A stretch of DNA of 64,000 nucleotides from Pyxidicoccus parkwaysis (GTDB taxonomy: Bacteria; Myxococcota; Myxococcia; Myxococcales; Myxococcaceae). The DNA lies in contig NZ_CP071090.1 of assembly GCF_017301735.1 (NCBI RefSeq), forward strand, positions 1,612,001 through 1,676,000, read 5' to 3'. Shown here piece by piece: positions 28,584 to 39,433 of this stretch (the first letter of the stretch is position 1; each line of letters begins with the position of its first letter). The notes beneath the pieces are model-generated. The model had not been told where the DNA came from, ran no database searches, and saw only the letters and a program-made list of their open reading frames with translations. The position numbers and the translations under genes are program-made.

Positions 28584-31500
28584 TTACTTCCTGGCCCCGT
28601 CCGAGCGGCGGTTGCGCCGACGGAGGCCGAGCAGGGCGAGCAGCGCCAGGCCGGACGAGGCCGGCGCCGCGCTGCAGCCACCACCCGCGAAGGCGCGGGT
28701 GATTTCCTCGACCGTCCAGTTGTAGACGGCCGGGGAGGCGTCCACGTTTCCGGCCGAGTCAACCGAGCGCACGCGCAGGGTGTGCTCGCCCAGGCCGACG
28801 TCGTAGCTGTTCTCGCAGGCGACGTAGGCGGCGCCGTCCAGGCTGCACTCGTAGTGCACGCCGTCCTCGGTGGAGGCGTACTGGAACGAGGAGTCCCCGT
28901 TGTTGGTGCGGGGGCCCGGGCCACGCGGGATGCTGGTGTCCGGCGCCTGGGTGTCGATGGTGAAGCGGTCCGGCGCCGAGACCGGGCTCGTGTTGCCCGA
29001 GCTGTCGGTGGCGGTGGCCGTCACGGTGTGGGCGCCGTCCGCCAGGGGCGAGGCCGGCACGCAGCTCCACGTCCCGGTGTCGCTGACGACGGCCGTGCAC
29101 ACCACCGTGTTGCCCTCGCGCACCGTCACCGTGGTGCCCGCCTCCGCGGTGCCGGAAATCGTCGGCGTGGAGTCGTTCGTCACCGAGCCGTCCTTCGGGC
29201 CGGTGATGACCGGCGCCGGAGGCGCGGTGGTGTCGGTGGCGATGGTGACCGTCACCGCCGGAGCCGTCTCCGTGGCGCTCAGCGTGGTGGAGGTGAGCTC
29301 CAGCGAGTGAGAGCCGTCCGGCACGCCCGTCAGCGTGCACGTCCAGTGGCCGGTGGCGTCCACCACGGCGGTGCAGGCCGGGGTGGTGCCGCCGTCGACA
29401 TACACGTCGATGGTGGCGCCCGGCGTGCCGGTGCCGCCGATGCCCGGACCCGAGGTGCCGCCCGGGGTCGGCTGGGTGAGCACGGGGAGGAGCTGGCAGA
29501 TGGACAGCGCGTCCACGCGGTACGTCACCGCCGTCTCCGTGTTGTTGTTCTGGTCGCAGTCGACGTCCACCAGGGCCAGGCGCACGTCGCCCGTGGCCGC
29601 GTCGAAGTCACGCTTCAGCGGGAAGCCCAGCGTCATGGCGGCGGCGCGCGTGGCCGCGGCGGTGCCGTTGTCCTTGACGAAGCCCTGCGAGAAGGACTGC
29701 GTCCCGTTGCCCGGGTTGGCGTTGACGCCGAAGACGCCGGGGTACCAGGTCGTGGTGCCCGAGTAGCTGACGGCGCCGGACACGTAGTGCATCCGGTAGC
29801 GGCCCGGGACGGTCAGCGAGGCCTGGATGGCGCTCGCCGGCAGGACAGGGGCGTTGACGTCCGTTACCTGCGTGCACTGGCTGCGGCCCAGGCGGGTGAA
29901 GAAGCTGACCACGCCGGTGTTCTGGCAGCCGTAGCCACTCTCGATTTTGCAGGTGGCGCTGCAGCCGTCGCCCGCGGTGGTGTTGCCGTCGTCGCACGCC
30001 TCGGAGGCCGCCTTGACGCCGTCACCGCACGTCACCGCGCACACCGACGGGTTGCCGGTGCAGCTGTAGCCCGTCTCGACTCCGCACGACGCGGAGCAGC
30101 CGTCCAGGCCGGTGGCGTTGCCGTCGTCGCACTGCTCGCCCTCGTCGATGTTGCCGTTGCCGCAGCCGGTGGGGGCGGCGCAGCGGTCCGTGACGGGGTT
30201 GCAGTAGCCGCTGTCGCAGACGCCGGAGGCCATGCACGCCTGGCCAATCTCCCACAGGCAGCGCGGCGAGCAGGTGTCGCCGCTGCTCAGGTTGCCGTCG
30301 TCGCACACCTCGTTGCCGGCGACGACGCCGTCACCGCAGGAGGTGGTGCAGACGCTGGGCTGGCCGATGCACGAGTAGCCGCTCTCCTGGGCGCAGGTGC
30401 TGCTGCACCCGTCGTTGCTGGTCTGGTTTCCGTCGTCGCACTGCTCGCCGGACTGGAGGGTGCCGTTGCCGCACGTGAGCACGCAGGCCTGGCCCGGGGT
30501 GGGGCACGTGTAGGGCGGCTCCACGACGGTGCAGGTCGAGTTGCAGCCGTCGCCGTTGTTGGTGTTGCCGTCGTCGCACGCCTCGTTGCCGGTGCGGATG
30601 CCGTCGCCGCAGACGGTCTGGCAGGCGCTGGGCGCGCCCGAGCAGCTGTAGCCCGTCTCCACGCGGCAGCCCTGGTTGCAGCCGTCGTTGTTGTTGGTGT
30701 TGCCGTCGTCGCACGTCTCGTTGGCGTCCAGCGTGCCGTTGCCGCACGACAGGGTGCACACGGACGGGCCGCTGGCCGGGGCGCTGCACGCGTAGCCCGG
30801 CTCGACGCGGCACTCGGTGGCGCAGCCGTCGCCCGAGTTCAGGTTGCCGTCATCGCACTGCTCACCGGGGTTGACGGTGCCGTTGCCGCACGTCTGCGTG
30901 CAGGCCTGGCCCGGAGTGGGGCAGGAGTAGCCCAGCTCCAGCGTGCAGGCGACGGAGCAGCCGTCGTTGGAGCGGGTGTTGCCGTCGTCGCACAGCTCGC
31001 CGGGGTTCAGCGTGCCGTTGCCGCACAGCGGGGTGCACACGGAGGGGCTGGTGCCCACGCACTCGTAGCCGCGCTCGATGCGGCACGCCGCGGAGCAGCC
31101 GTCCGAGCCGTTGATGTTGCCGTCGTCGCACTGCTCACCGGCGTCGACGGTGCCGTTGCCGCACGTCGCCACGCAGGCCTGGCCCGGGGTGGGGCAGGCA
31201 TGGCCGGCCTCGACGCGGCAGCTCGCGTTGCAGCCGTCGTTGCTGTTGGTGTTGCCGTCGTCGCACTGCTCACCGGGGTTCAGCAGGCCGTTGCCGCACG
31301 TGCGGGCGCAGGAGCTGGGCGAGCCCGCGCAGCCATAGCCCGCCTCGATGGCGCAGGTGGCGCTGCAGCCGTCGTTGTTGGCGGTGTTGCCGTCGTCGCA
31401 CTCCTCGCGGGGGGACACCGCGCCGTCGCCGCAGCGGTCGTCGTACGCGTCCACGAAGAGGTAGCGGAACGCGTTGGGCTCCGTCTCCTCGTTGTCGTTG

Positions 31501-32447
31501 CACAGCTCGATGCGGTTGAGGCCCGTGCGCCAGGGCGCGGTGGTGCCGAACTCGCGGAAGATGTTCTTCTGCCAGGGCTGGCCGCCCGGGTCGTTCACCA
31601 CGGTGGGCGTGAAGGCGGTGCCATTCACACGCGCGCCGTCAAAGGCGTTGTCGTTGAACGTGGCCAGGCGCAGGCGGAAGTTGGCGATCTTCGTCGTCGA
31701 GGGGACGATGAAGTCCTGGTACACGCAGGTGTGTTGACCCAGGGGCGCCCGCATGTAGCGCGCCGTCTGGATTTCCTGCGGCCAGTCCTCCGCGTCGCGC
31801 ACGTCGGTGGCGGCGCCCGTCGTCGTGCCCGAGTAGAACCAGTGCGGGTCCGCGCCAGTCTCGAGGCGGCGGTTGTTCTGGTCCACGCCGGTGTTGAACA
31901 CCGCCACGCCCGCCAGCACGCAGCGGCTGGGGCTGCCCGCGCAGGCGTAGCCGGGCTCCACTTCGCACTGGCGGCTGCAGCCGTCGCCCTCGAAGCGGTT
32001 GCCGTCGTCGCAGATTTCCTGGTCGAAGTTGGGGTACGGGCGGTTGTTGAAGGCGCCGTTGCCGCACAGCGACAGGTCGCAGGTGGCGGAGCAGCCGTTG
32101 TTCTCGACGGTGGTGTTGCCGTCGTCGCAGGCCTCACCGGGGTTGGTGACGCCGTTGCCGCACAGGCTCGCCAGCGAACAGGCGCGGCCGGGGACGTGAC
32201 ACAGGTAGCCGGACTCGATGGTGCCGGTGGCGGAACAGCCGTCGCCGGACACCGTGTTGCCGTCGTCACACTGCTCGCCCGGCTGGATGCGGCCGTCGCC
32301 CACGAGGGCCGACGACGCCTGGCTGACCAGGACGGGGGTGGGGGTGGAGGACTGCTGCTGCTGCGGGACTTCCGTCTCGCAGCCCGTCAGCGTGGACACC
32401 AGCGCGAGCGCCAGTGCCGCTGCCTTGAAGAGGGTTCGGGTATTCAT
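28584..32447 (-). CDS. Cys-rich MYXO-CTERM lipoprotein with 14 DGN repeats and Ig-like domains
   Basis: A 1287-residue cell-surface protein. The N-terminus is a lipoprotein signal ending in STLTGC. Fourteen disulfide repeats of the CGNGxxxxGExCDDGNxxxxDGCxxxC type (myxobacterial DUF4215) run through the first two thirds, interrupted after the third by a domain of about 150 residues that resembles a beta-sandwich lectin. Then come a second insert, two bacterial Ig-like domains (PVITGPKDGSVTNDSTPTIS, in part) and a final domain. The C-terminus, GGGCSAAPASSG, a hydrophobic stretch and RRRNRR, is a MYXO-CTERM sorting tail. Having both a lipobox and MYXO-CTERM is unusual. The gene starts 11 bases after the OmpA gene, and the pair recalls TraB/TraA of Myxococcus outer-membrane exchange, without being provably orthologous. 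Confidence 0.88.
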   Translation of the reverse strand: MNTRTLFKAAALALALVSTLTGCETEVPQQQQSSTPTPVLVSQASSALVGDGRIQPGEQCDDGNTVSGDGCSATGTIESGYLCHVPGRACSLASLCGNGVTNPGEACDDGNTTVENNGCSATCDLSLCGNGAFNNRPYPNFDQEICDDGNRFEGDGCSRQCEVEPGYACAGSPSRCVLAGVAVFNTGVDQNNRRLETGADPHWFYSGTTTGAATDVRDAEDWPQEIQTARYMRAPLGQHTCVYQDFIVPSTTKIANFRLRLATFNDNAFDGARVNGTAFTPTVVNDPGGQPWQKNIFREFGTTAPWRTGLNRIELCNDNEETEPNAFRYLFVDAYDDRCGDGAVSPREECDDGNTANNDGCSATCAIEAGYGCAGSPSSCARTCGNGLLNPGEQCDDGNTNSNDGCNASCRVEAGHACPTPGQACVATCGNGTVDAGEQCDDGNINGSDGCSAACRIERGYECVGTSPSVCTPLCGNGTLNPGELCDDGNTRSNDGCSVACTLELGYSCPTPGQACTQTCGNGTVNPGEQCDDGNLNSGDGCATECRVEPGYACSAPASGPSVCTLSCGNGTLDANETCDDGNTNNNDGCNQGCRVETGYSCSGAPSACQTVCGDGIRTGNEACDDGNTNNGDGCNSTCTVVEPPYTCPTPGQACVLTCGNGTLQSGEQCDDGNQTSNDGCSSTCAQESGYSCIGQPSVCTTSCGDGVVAGNEVCDDGNLSSGDTCSPRCLWEIGQACMASGVCDSGYCNPVTDRCAAPTGCGNGNIDEGEQCDDGNATGLDGCSASCGVETGYSCTGNPSVCAVTCGDGVKAASEACDDGNTTAGDGCSATCKIESGYGCQNTGVVSFFTRLGRSQCTQVTDVNAPVLPASAIQASLTVPGRYRMHYVSGAVSYSGTTTWYPGVFGVNANPGNGTQSFSQGFVKDNGTAAATRAAAMTLGFPLKRDFDAATGDVRLALVDVDCDQNNNTETAVTYRVDALSICQLLPVLTQPTPGGTSGPGIGGTGTPGATIDVYVDGGTTPACTAVVDATGHWTCTLTGVPDGSHSLELTSTTLSATETAPAVTVTIATDTTAPPAPVITGPKDGSVTNDSTPTISGTAEAGTTVTVREGNTVVCTAVVSDTGTWSCVPASPLADGAHTVTATATDSSGNTSPVSAPDRFTIDTQAPDTSIPRGPGPRTNNGDSSFQYASTEDGVHYECSLDGAAYVACENSYDVGLGEHTLRVRSVDSAGNVDASPAVYNWTVEEITRAFAGGGCSAAPASSGLALLALLGLRRRNRRSDGARK

Positions 32448-32458
32448 GGAAGCTGGCC

Positions 32459-34306
<1,848 letters not shown>

Positions 34307-34739
34307 GTCTTCCTCCACGTCTCGCATGCCCCCTCTGGTGCACGCGTTCATCGTCCCGCATGGGGTTCGCGGCCCCTGTGCACACACCGCGCCATGGGGC
34401 CGGCGGACACGCCTTCAGAGGGAAGCTCGCGCGGCGCACCCTACCGTGGGCCTCGTCCTGGGGAATACCTGACGTGTCAGAGGCCCGCCGGGACGATGGG
34501 CAGGCGCGTTCTGACGCGTCAGCAACACGTCAGGGCGCGGTGTGTCAGCTGGAGATTGACGGATTCTCAAGGCCCGAGAGGTCCGTTTCTCGGCCAGGGA
34601 CGTGATTGGGAGGATCTGGGCCGTGCCGGGGACGTGTTGAGCGCCAACGGTCTCGGAGCACGAGGGCTGCCAGGCATGGCCGAAAACGTGGGCTCCACGT
34701 CCTTGCGGCCATGGCGCGGCGGGGCGCACAGTGCTTCGC
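34307..34739. other. 433-base divergent intergenic region
   Basis: It separates the OmpA gene (minus) from the GlxA-type regulator (plus). It holds two 12-base palindromes and further GTCAG half-sites at 34469-34550. I see no convincing -35/-10 pair and no gene. The short frames in it have poor codon use. Confidence 0.6.
34469..34522. promoter_or_regulatory. Pair of CTGAC-NN-GTCAG palindromic operators
   Basis: CTGACGTGTCAG at 34469-34480 and CTGACGCGTCAG at 34511-34522 share identical arms and lie 42 bases apart, four helical turns. Extra GTCAG half-sites follow at about 34528 and 34544. This is the look of a cooperative repressor or activator site controlling the OmpA operon, the GlxA-type regulator, or both. 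Confidence 0.55.
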
Positions 34740-35804
34740 ATGAAGCGAGCACCCCAGCGTCCACGGCCCACCGCGTCCGCGCGTCCCGGAGCCCGGGGCC
34801 AGCCCCTGCGCATCGCGCTGCTCGCGTTCGATGACGCGCAGGTGCTCGACATCACCGGCCCGCTGGAAGTCTTCGGCCGCGCGTCCCGCTGGCTCCGCGA
34901 GGAGCACGGGGCCACCGGGGACCGGTACACGCTGGAGCTCATCAGCGCGCACGGCTCCGTGCTGCGCTCGTCCTCGGGCCTGCGCCTCGTCGCGGACGCG
35001 GTGATTCCGCGCAGGAGCACGCGAGACCCCATCGACACGCTCCTCATCGCCGGAGGACGCGGTGTACGGCACGTCGCGGAGGACAAGCACGTCCTCGCCT
35101 GGGTGCGCGAGCAGGCGCCGCGTGTGCGGAGGCTCGCGTCCGTCTGCACCGGTGCCTTCGTGCTCGCCGCCGCCGGCCTCCTCGACGGCCGCCGCGCCGT
35201 CACCCACTGGAGCGAGTGCGAGCAGCTCGCGCGCCTCCATCCACGCGTCACCGTGGAGCAGGACCCCATCTTCATCCGCGACGGGCACGTCTACACCTCG
35301 GCCGGAGTCACCGCGGGCATGGACCTCGCGCTGGCCCTGGTGGAGGAGGACTGCGGCAAAGACCTCGCCATGGCCGTGGCGCGCGAGCTGGTCCTCTTCC
35401 TCCGCCGTCCCGGAGGTCAGTCGCAGTTCAGCGTGCAGCTCTCCACCCAGAGCGCCGAGCGCGCACCCCTGCGCGACCTCCAGGCCTGGATGGCGGACCA
35501 CCCCGGCGAGGACCTGCGCATCCCCGCGCTGGCCCGCCGCGCCGCGATGAGCGAGCGCCACTTCCGCCGCGCCTTCACCGCCGAGGTCGGCTGTCCTCCC
35601 GCCCGCTTCGTCGAGCAGGTCCGCGTGGAGGCCGCGCGCCGCGCCCTGGAGGACACCACCGACGGCGTGGATGCCATCGCCGACCGCCTGGGCTTCGGCA
35701 CCTCCGAGTCCATGCGCCGCGCCTTCACCCGCATGCTGCACATCAGCCCCACCGCCTACCGCGAGCGCTTCCGCGCCGCAGAACCCAGGAGACACCAGAC
35801 ATGA
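34740..35804 (+). CDS. GlxA-type AraC family transcriptional regulator (DJ-1/PfpI + HTH)
   Basis: A 354-residue regulator. Residues about 25-200 form a DJ-1/PfpI amidotransferase-like domain (IALLAFDDAQVLDITGPLEVF, and the elbow cysteine in SVCTGAFVLAAAGLL), probably a ligand-sensing unit. Residues about 245-345 are an AraC/XylS double helix-turn-helix (DLRIPALARRAAMSERHFRR and IADRLGFGTSESMRRAFTR). The ATG at 34740 is used; a GTG nine bases earlier is possible. Its stop overlaps the start of the next gene as ATGA, so the two are translationally coupled. Confidence 0.9.
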   Translation: MKRAPQRPRPTASARPGARGQPLRIALLAFDDAQVLDITGPLEVFGRASRWLREEHGATGDRYTLELISAHGSVLRSSSGLRLVADAVIPRRSTRDPIDTLLIAGGRGVRHVAEDKHVLAWVREQAPRVRRLASVCTGAFVLAAAGLLDGRRAVTHWSECEQLARLHPRVTVEQDPIFIRDGHVYTSAGVTAGMDLALALVEEDCGKDLAMAVARELVLFLRRPGGQSQFSVQLSTQSAERAPLRDLQAWMADHPGEDLRIPALARRAAMSERHFRRAFTAEVGCPPARFVEQVRVEAARRALEDTTDGVDAIADRLGFGTSESMRRAFTRMLHISPTAYRERFRAAEPRRHQT

Positions 35805-36397
35805 CCCGCATCGGCATCGTGCTGTTCGACGGAGCAGAGGAGCTCGACTACGCCGGCCCGTGGGAGGTCTTCGCCGCCGCCGCGTACCTCCGCCCCGAGC
35901 TGGACATCGACGTCCGCACGTACTCGAAGGACGGCAACCCCATCCGCAGCGCCAAGGGCCTGCGCGTGATTCCCCACGCAAGCTTCGCGGACGCCCCGCG
36001 CCTGGACGTGGTGCTCGCGCCCGGAGGCGACGGCCGCAAGCGGGAGATGAACGACGCGCGGATGCTCTCGTGGCTCCGCGAGAAGGGCGCGGAGGCGAAG
36101 TGGAACACCAGCGTCTGCACCGGGGCCTTCCTGCTGCATGCGGCGGGGCTCTCCACCGGCCGCCGCATGACGACGCACTGGAGCGCCGTGGAGGAATTGC
36201 GCGCCCGGGGCGACGTCACCGTGCTCGACGGCGTGCGCTACGTCCGCGACGGCAACGTCGTCTCCGCGGCGGGCGTGTCCGCCGGCATCGACATGTCCCT
36301 GTGGCTGGTGGGACAGCTCTGGGACCCGGCCTTCGCGCGACAGGTCCAGCGCTACATCCAATACGAGCCCGCGCCGCCGTACGCGGCGGAGGCCTGA
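35801..36397 (+). CDS. DJ-1/PfpI family protein
   Basis: A 198-residue stand-alone DJ-1/PfpI domain protein (GIVLFDGAEELDYAGPWEVF) with the elbow cysteine in SVCTGAFLLHAAGL. It closely resembles the sensor half of the GlxA-type regulator just upstream (SVCTGAF, then THWS in both), so the pair probably arose by duplication. The ATG at 35801 overlaps the upstream stop (ATGA). Possible activities are isonitrile hydratase-like or glyoxalase/deglycase-like; the sequence alone does not choose between them. Confidence 0.88.
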   Translation: MTRIGIVLFDGAEELDYAGPWEVFAAAAYLRPELDIDVRTYSKDGNPIRSAKGLRVIPHASFADAPRLDVVLAPGGDGRKREMNDARMLSWLREKGAEAKWNTSVCTGAFLLHAAGLSTGRRMTTHWSAVEELRARGDVTVLDGVRYVRDGNVVSAAGVSAGIDMSLWLVGQLWDPAFARQVQRYIQYEPAPPYAAEA

Positions 36398-36401
36398 CGC
36401 G

Positions 36402-36746
36402 CTATGCCGCGACGTCCAGGATCTCCAGCGCCTCACGGACGCCGGGCAGGGCGGCGAGCAATTCGAACTCCGCGGCCTGGAGCATGGACACCCGCCGGCC
36501 GGACAGGCGGTCCATCAGCAGTTCGATACGGTAGTCACCTGCCGGACTGAGCTGGCGGGAGATGCGCGCGCGGCGTCCCTCGGCCTGGCAGGCGAGGATG
36601 TCATTGCGAAGACTTCGCAACCGCCGGAACACCTTCAACGCCAGACGCCCCTCGGGGGTGTCGAACGTGTGGAAGTGCCGATTTCTCGACAGGGGCTTGC
36701 TGGGGTCATGGAGCCTCTCGACGAGGCGCCGAACGAATGGGTCCAT
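36402..36746 (-). CDS. Small hypothetical protein
   Basis: A 114-residue basic protein starting at the ATG at 36746, without a clear ribosome site. It reads as mixed alpha/beta: FDTPEGRLALKVFRRLRSL, then YRIELLMDRLSGRRVSMLQAAEFELLAAL. It has no signal peptide. I do not recognise it. It ends 4 bases from the convergent DJ-1 gene and is divergent from the TPR lipoprotein gene with a 40-base gap, so it has its own compact promoter. Confidence 0.55.
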   Translation of the reverse strand: MDPFVRRLVERLHDPSKPLSRNRHFHTFDTPEGRLALKVFRRLRSLRNDILACQAEGRRARISRQLSPAGDYRIELLMDRLSGRRVSMLQAAEFELLAALPGVREALEILDVAA

Positions 36747-36786
36747 CGACGGGGGAGGATAACATCCGGTACCCTTCCGCTCAGCG

Positions 36787-38112
36787 ATGCCCCGGTATTT
36801 TTTGATCCGTCCCTGGACCCTGGCGCTTCTCCTCCCGCTTGCTTGCAAGGAGCCGGAGGTCGCCGCCGTCCAGAACCGCGCGCAGCAGGCCCAGGCCGCC
36901 CTGGCGGAAGGCCGTGCGTACCTGGAGAAGAACGAGCCCGGCCAGGCCCTGTCCGCGCTGCGCCGTGCCGCCAACGCCGCCCCGGAGAGCGCCGAGCCCC
37001 TGCTCCTCATGGCCCGGGCCCACCGCCTCGCGGGCAATGAGGGCGCGGCCATCCTCGCCCTCAAGCAGGCCAAGTCCCTGGTGGGGGACGACCCCTCCAT
37101 CCAGCGCGAGCTGGCGGACCTGTACCTCCAGGACGGCCACACCGCGGACGCGCTCAGCGCCCTCGTCGGCCTGCGCGACTCGGGTGCGCTGCCGGATGCG
37201 GATGTGCTCCGGCTGGCCCGCATCCAGGCGCGAGAGGGGCAGATTGACGCCGCCTTCAAGACGCTGGAGGGCATCCTCCGCGACAGCCCGGACGACCCCG
37301 AGGCCAAGTCCACCGAGGCCGAGGTGCTGCTCCTCAAGGGCGACGAGCTGCTCGCGGCCAACCTGATGGACCGGCTGCTGCAGCAGGACCCGGCGCTGAC
37401 GTCCGCGCGGCTCTTGCGCGCGAAGTACTTCCTCAACAGCGGCTTCCCGGAGATGGCGGAGGCGGACCTGGGCGCGGTGCAGGCCCCGGAGTCGGCGCGC
37501 TCGGACGTCGTCAGCCTGCGCGCGCGCGTGCTGATGGTGCTGGGGCGCCCCGCGGAGGCCGAGGTCGCCCTGAAGAAGCTGGTGGAGGCCGAGCCGCAGA
37601 ATGCCGATGCCCTCGCGTGGCTCGCGGAGGCCGCGCTGGTGCAGGGGCGCCGCGCGGATGCGCAGGGGCTGGTGGACCGGGCGCTGCAACTGCGGCCCCG
37701 GCTGGCGCGGGCGCTGTACGTGCGCGGCCGCGTGCAGGAGGACCAGGGAGACCGGCGCGGCGCCGAGGAGAGCTACCGCTTCGCGCTGTCGGCGGAGCCG
37801 CGCTTCGCGCCCGCGTACTCGCGCATGGCGCAGATGCACCTGAAGGCGGACCGGAAGACGGACGCCCAGGTGGCGCTGGAGCGGCTGCTCACGCTGGGCG
37901 ACGCCTCGCTGGATGAAAAGGCGCAGCTCGCCTCGCTCTACGCGGCCCAGCAGACGAAGGTGCCGCAGGGGCTGAAGCTCATCGAGGAGGCGCTGAAGCG
38001 CAGCCCGGAGAACGAGGAGTACCTGCGCACGCAGAAGGCCCTCCAGGCGCTGGTGCCGAAGCCGAAGAAGCGCCCCACGGGCCCTGTCATCATCCGCGGC
38101 CGAGGCCGCTGA
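36787..38112 (+). CDS. TPR-repeat lipoprotein
   Basis: A 441-residue protein with a lipoprotein signal (PWTLALLLPLAC), followed by about ten TPR units through residue 420 (AEGRAYLEKNEPGQALSALR, AALVQGRRADAQGLVDRAL and others) and a basic tail (KPKKRPTG). It is likely anchored to the outer membrane facing the periplasm and works as a scaffold. Pilotin-like TPR lipoproteins such as Tgl/PilF have this plan but are shorter, so I do not assign that role. Its 3' end overlaps the convergent M16 peptidase gene by 23 bases. Confidence 0.85.
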   Translation: MPRYFLIRPWTLALLLPLACKEPEVAAVQNRAQQAQAALAEGRAYLEKNEPGQALSALRRAANAAPESAEPLLLMARAHRLAGNEGAAILALKQAKSLVGDDPSIQRELADLYLQDGHTADALSALVGLRDSGALPDADVLRLARIQAREGQIDAAFKTLEGILRDSPDDPEAKSTEAEVLLLKGDELLAANLMDRLLQQDPALTSARLLRAKYFLNSGFPEMAEADLGAVQAPESARSDVVSLRARVLMVLGRPAEAEVALKKLVEAEPQNADALAWLAEAALVQGRRADAQGLVDRALQLRPRLARALYVRGRVQEDQGDRRGAEESYRFALSAEPRFAPAYSRMAQMHLKADRKTDAQVALERLLTLGDASLDEKAQLASLYAAQQTKVPQGLKLIEEALKRSPENEEYLRTQKALQALVPKPKKRPTGPVIIRGRGR

Positions 38113-39433
38113 CGGCCGCCAGCACCGGAGTCTCCGGAGCCTTGGGCGCCGCGAGGCCCGGGGCTTCCTGCACCACGCGCTCCAGGGCCTTCAGGCCCTT
38201 GCGCTGGCCCACCGCCACCACCGTGAGGTTGTCCCGGGTGAAGTAGCGGCGCGCCACCTCGCGCACGCGCGCGGCGGACTGCGCGTCCACCAGGTCCGCG
38301 CGGTGGCTGAAGGACTCGGGCGCGTTGAAGAGCTCGTTGACGCCGAACCAGCCGGCCAGCTCGCCCGGCGAGTCCTGGGCGAACTCCAGCAGCATGCGGT
38401 GACGCCGCTTCGCGCGGGACAATTCCTCCTCGCCCACCTCGGTGTCGCAGAGGGCGCCGAGCACGCGGAAGGACTCCTCCACCACCTGCGCCGCCTTCTC
38501 CGGCGCGCTGGCGGCTTCAATCTCGAAGAGGCCCGCGTCGTGGTACGTGTCCAGCGACGCATGGACGGAGTACGCCAGCCCCCGCCGCTCCACGATTTCG
38601 AAGGGCAGGCGTGACGACAGTCCGTCATCCAGCAGGCGCCGGATGATTTGCAGCGCGGGCTGGTCCTCGTGCCGGTCCGGCACGGTGCGGAAGTTGATGC
38701 GGAACTCCGTCTGCGACTCGTCGTGCGCCACGAAGTGCAGCTTCGGGCCGGACGGCGTCGAGGGCGGCGCCACTTCGATGTTGCCCGGACCGAGCGGCAG
38801 GCGGGCGAAGGCGCGCTCGGTCATCTCCAGCACCTCCTGCCGGTTGACGCGGCCCGCGGCGGTGACGACGAGGTTGCCGGCGACGTAGTGCTTCGCGAAG
38901 TGCTCCAACACCTGCGCGTGGGTGAGGGCGGTGACCGACTCGCGGGTGCCGGCAATCTTCAGGGCCAGCGGGTGGCCGGGGAAGAGCAGCCGCTGCGAGA
39001 GGTTGTCCAGGTCGATGTCGCGGCCCTTCTCGTCCACCTCGTCCAGCATCTCCTCGAGGATGATTTGCCGCTCCACCTCCATGTCGGTGAGGCGGGGGCG
39101 GGTGAGCATGTCGCCGAGGATGTCCATGCCCACGCGCAGGTGCGCGGGGTGGATGGGCGTGTAGTAGTACCCGTGGTCCCGGGTGGTGACGCCGTTGAGG
39201 TTGCCGCCGACTTCCTCGACGGCCGCGTTCATCTTCACCGTGTCCGGCCAGCCCTCGCTGCCGCGGAAGAAGAGGTGCTCCAGGAAGTGGCTGACGCCAT
39301 TGTTGGCCTCAGCCTCGTGACGGCTGCCCGTCCGCACGTAGATGGCGAGCAGGGCCGTGTGGAGGTGGGGCGTCTCGACGGTGACGACGCGCAGCCCGGA
39401 GGGCAGCACGTCCCGGAACGAATTGAAGCTCAT
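38090..39433 (-). CDS. M16 family zinc peptidase
   Basis: A 447-residue member of the pitrilysin/processing-peptidase family. The inverted zinc motif HFLEH is at residues 49-53, and the third ligand is in ILEEMLDE (about 127-128). The second, inactive M16 domain follows in the same chain, with the RRGLAYSVHAS segment. It is the usual size of bacterial single-chain M16 proteases such as PqqL/YmxG-like enzymes; no signal peptide is seen. Its ATG overlaps the stop of the histidine kinase gene (4 bases), so it is translationally coupled to it. This pairing might link proteolysis to the sensor, but that is inference. Confidence 0.93.
   Translation of the reverse strand: MSFNSFRDVLPSGLRVVTVETPHLHTALLAIYVRTGSRHEAEANNGVSHFLEHLFFRGSEGWPDTVKMNAAVEEVGGNLNGVTTRDHGYYYTPIHPAHLRVGMDILGDMLTRPRLTDMEVERQIILEEMLDEVDEKGRDIDLDNLSQRLLFPGHPLALKIAGTRESVTALTHAQVLEHFAKHYVAGNLVVTAAGRVNRQEVLEMTERAFARLPLGPGNIEVAPPSTPSGPKLHFVAHDESQTEFRINFRTVPDRHEDQPALQIIRRLLDDGLSSRLPFEIVERRGLAYSVHASLDTYHDAGLFEIEAASAPEKAAQVVEESFRVLGALCDTEVGEEELSRAKRRHRMLLEFAQDSPGELAGWFGVNELFNAPESFSHRADLVDAQSAARVREVARRYFTRDNLTVVAVGQRKGLKALERVVQEAPGLAAPKAPETPVLAAVSGLGRG

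Noticed and set aside
28700-32330. Regularly spaced gccgtcgtcgcac-type repeats resembling a repeat array
   Set aside because: They are the coding sequence of the CDDGN disulfide repeats, in frame and diverged at third positions. There are no CRISPR-like spacers and no cas genes.
36747-37436. N-terminal extension of the small minus-strand protein at 36402
   Set aside because: The extension lies wholly opposite the TPR lipoprotein gene and is Ser/Arg-rich shadow sequence. The ATG at 36746 gives a compact protein.
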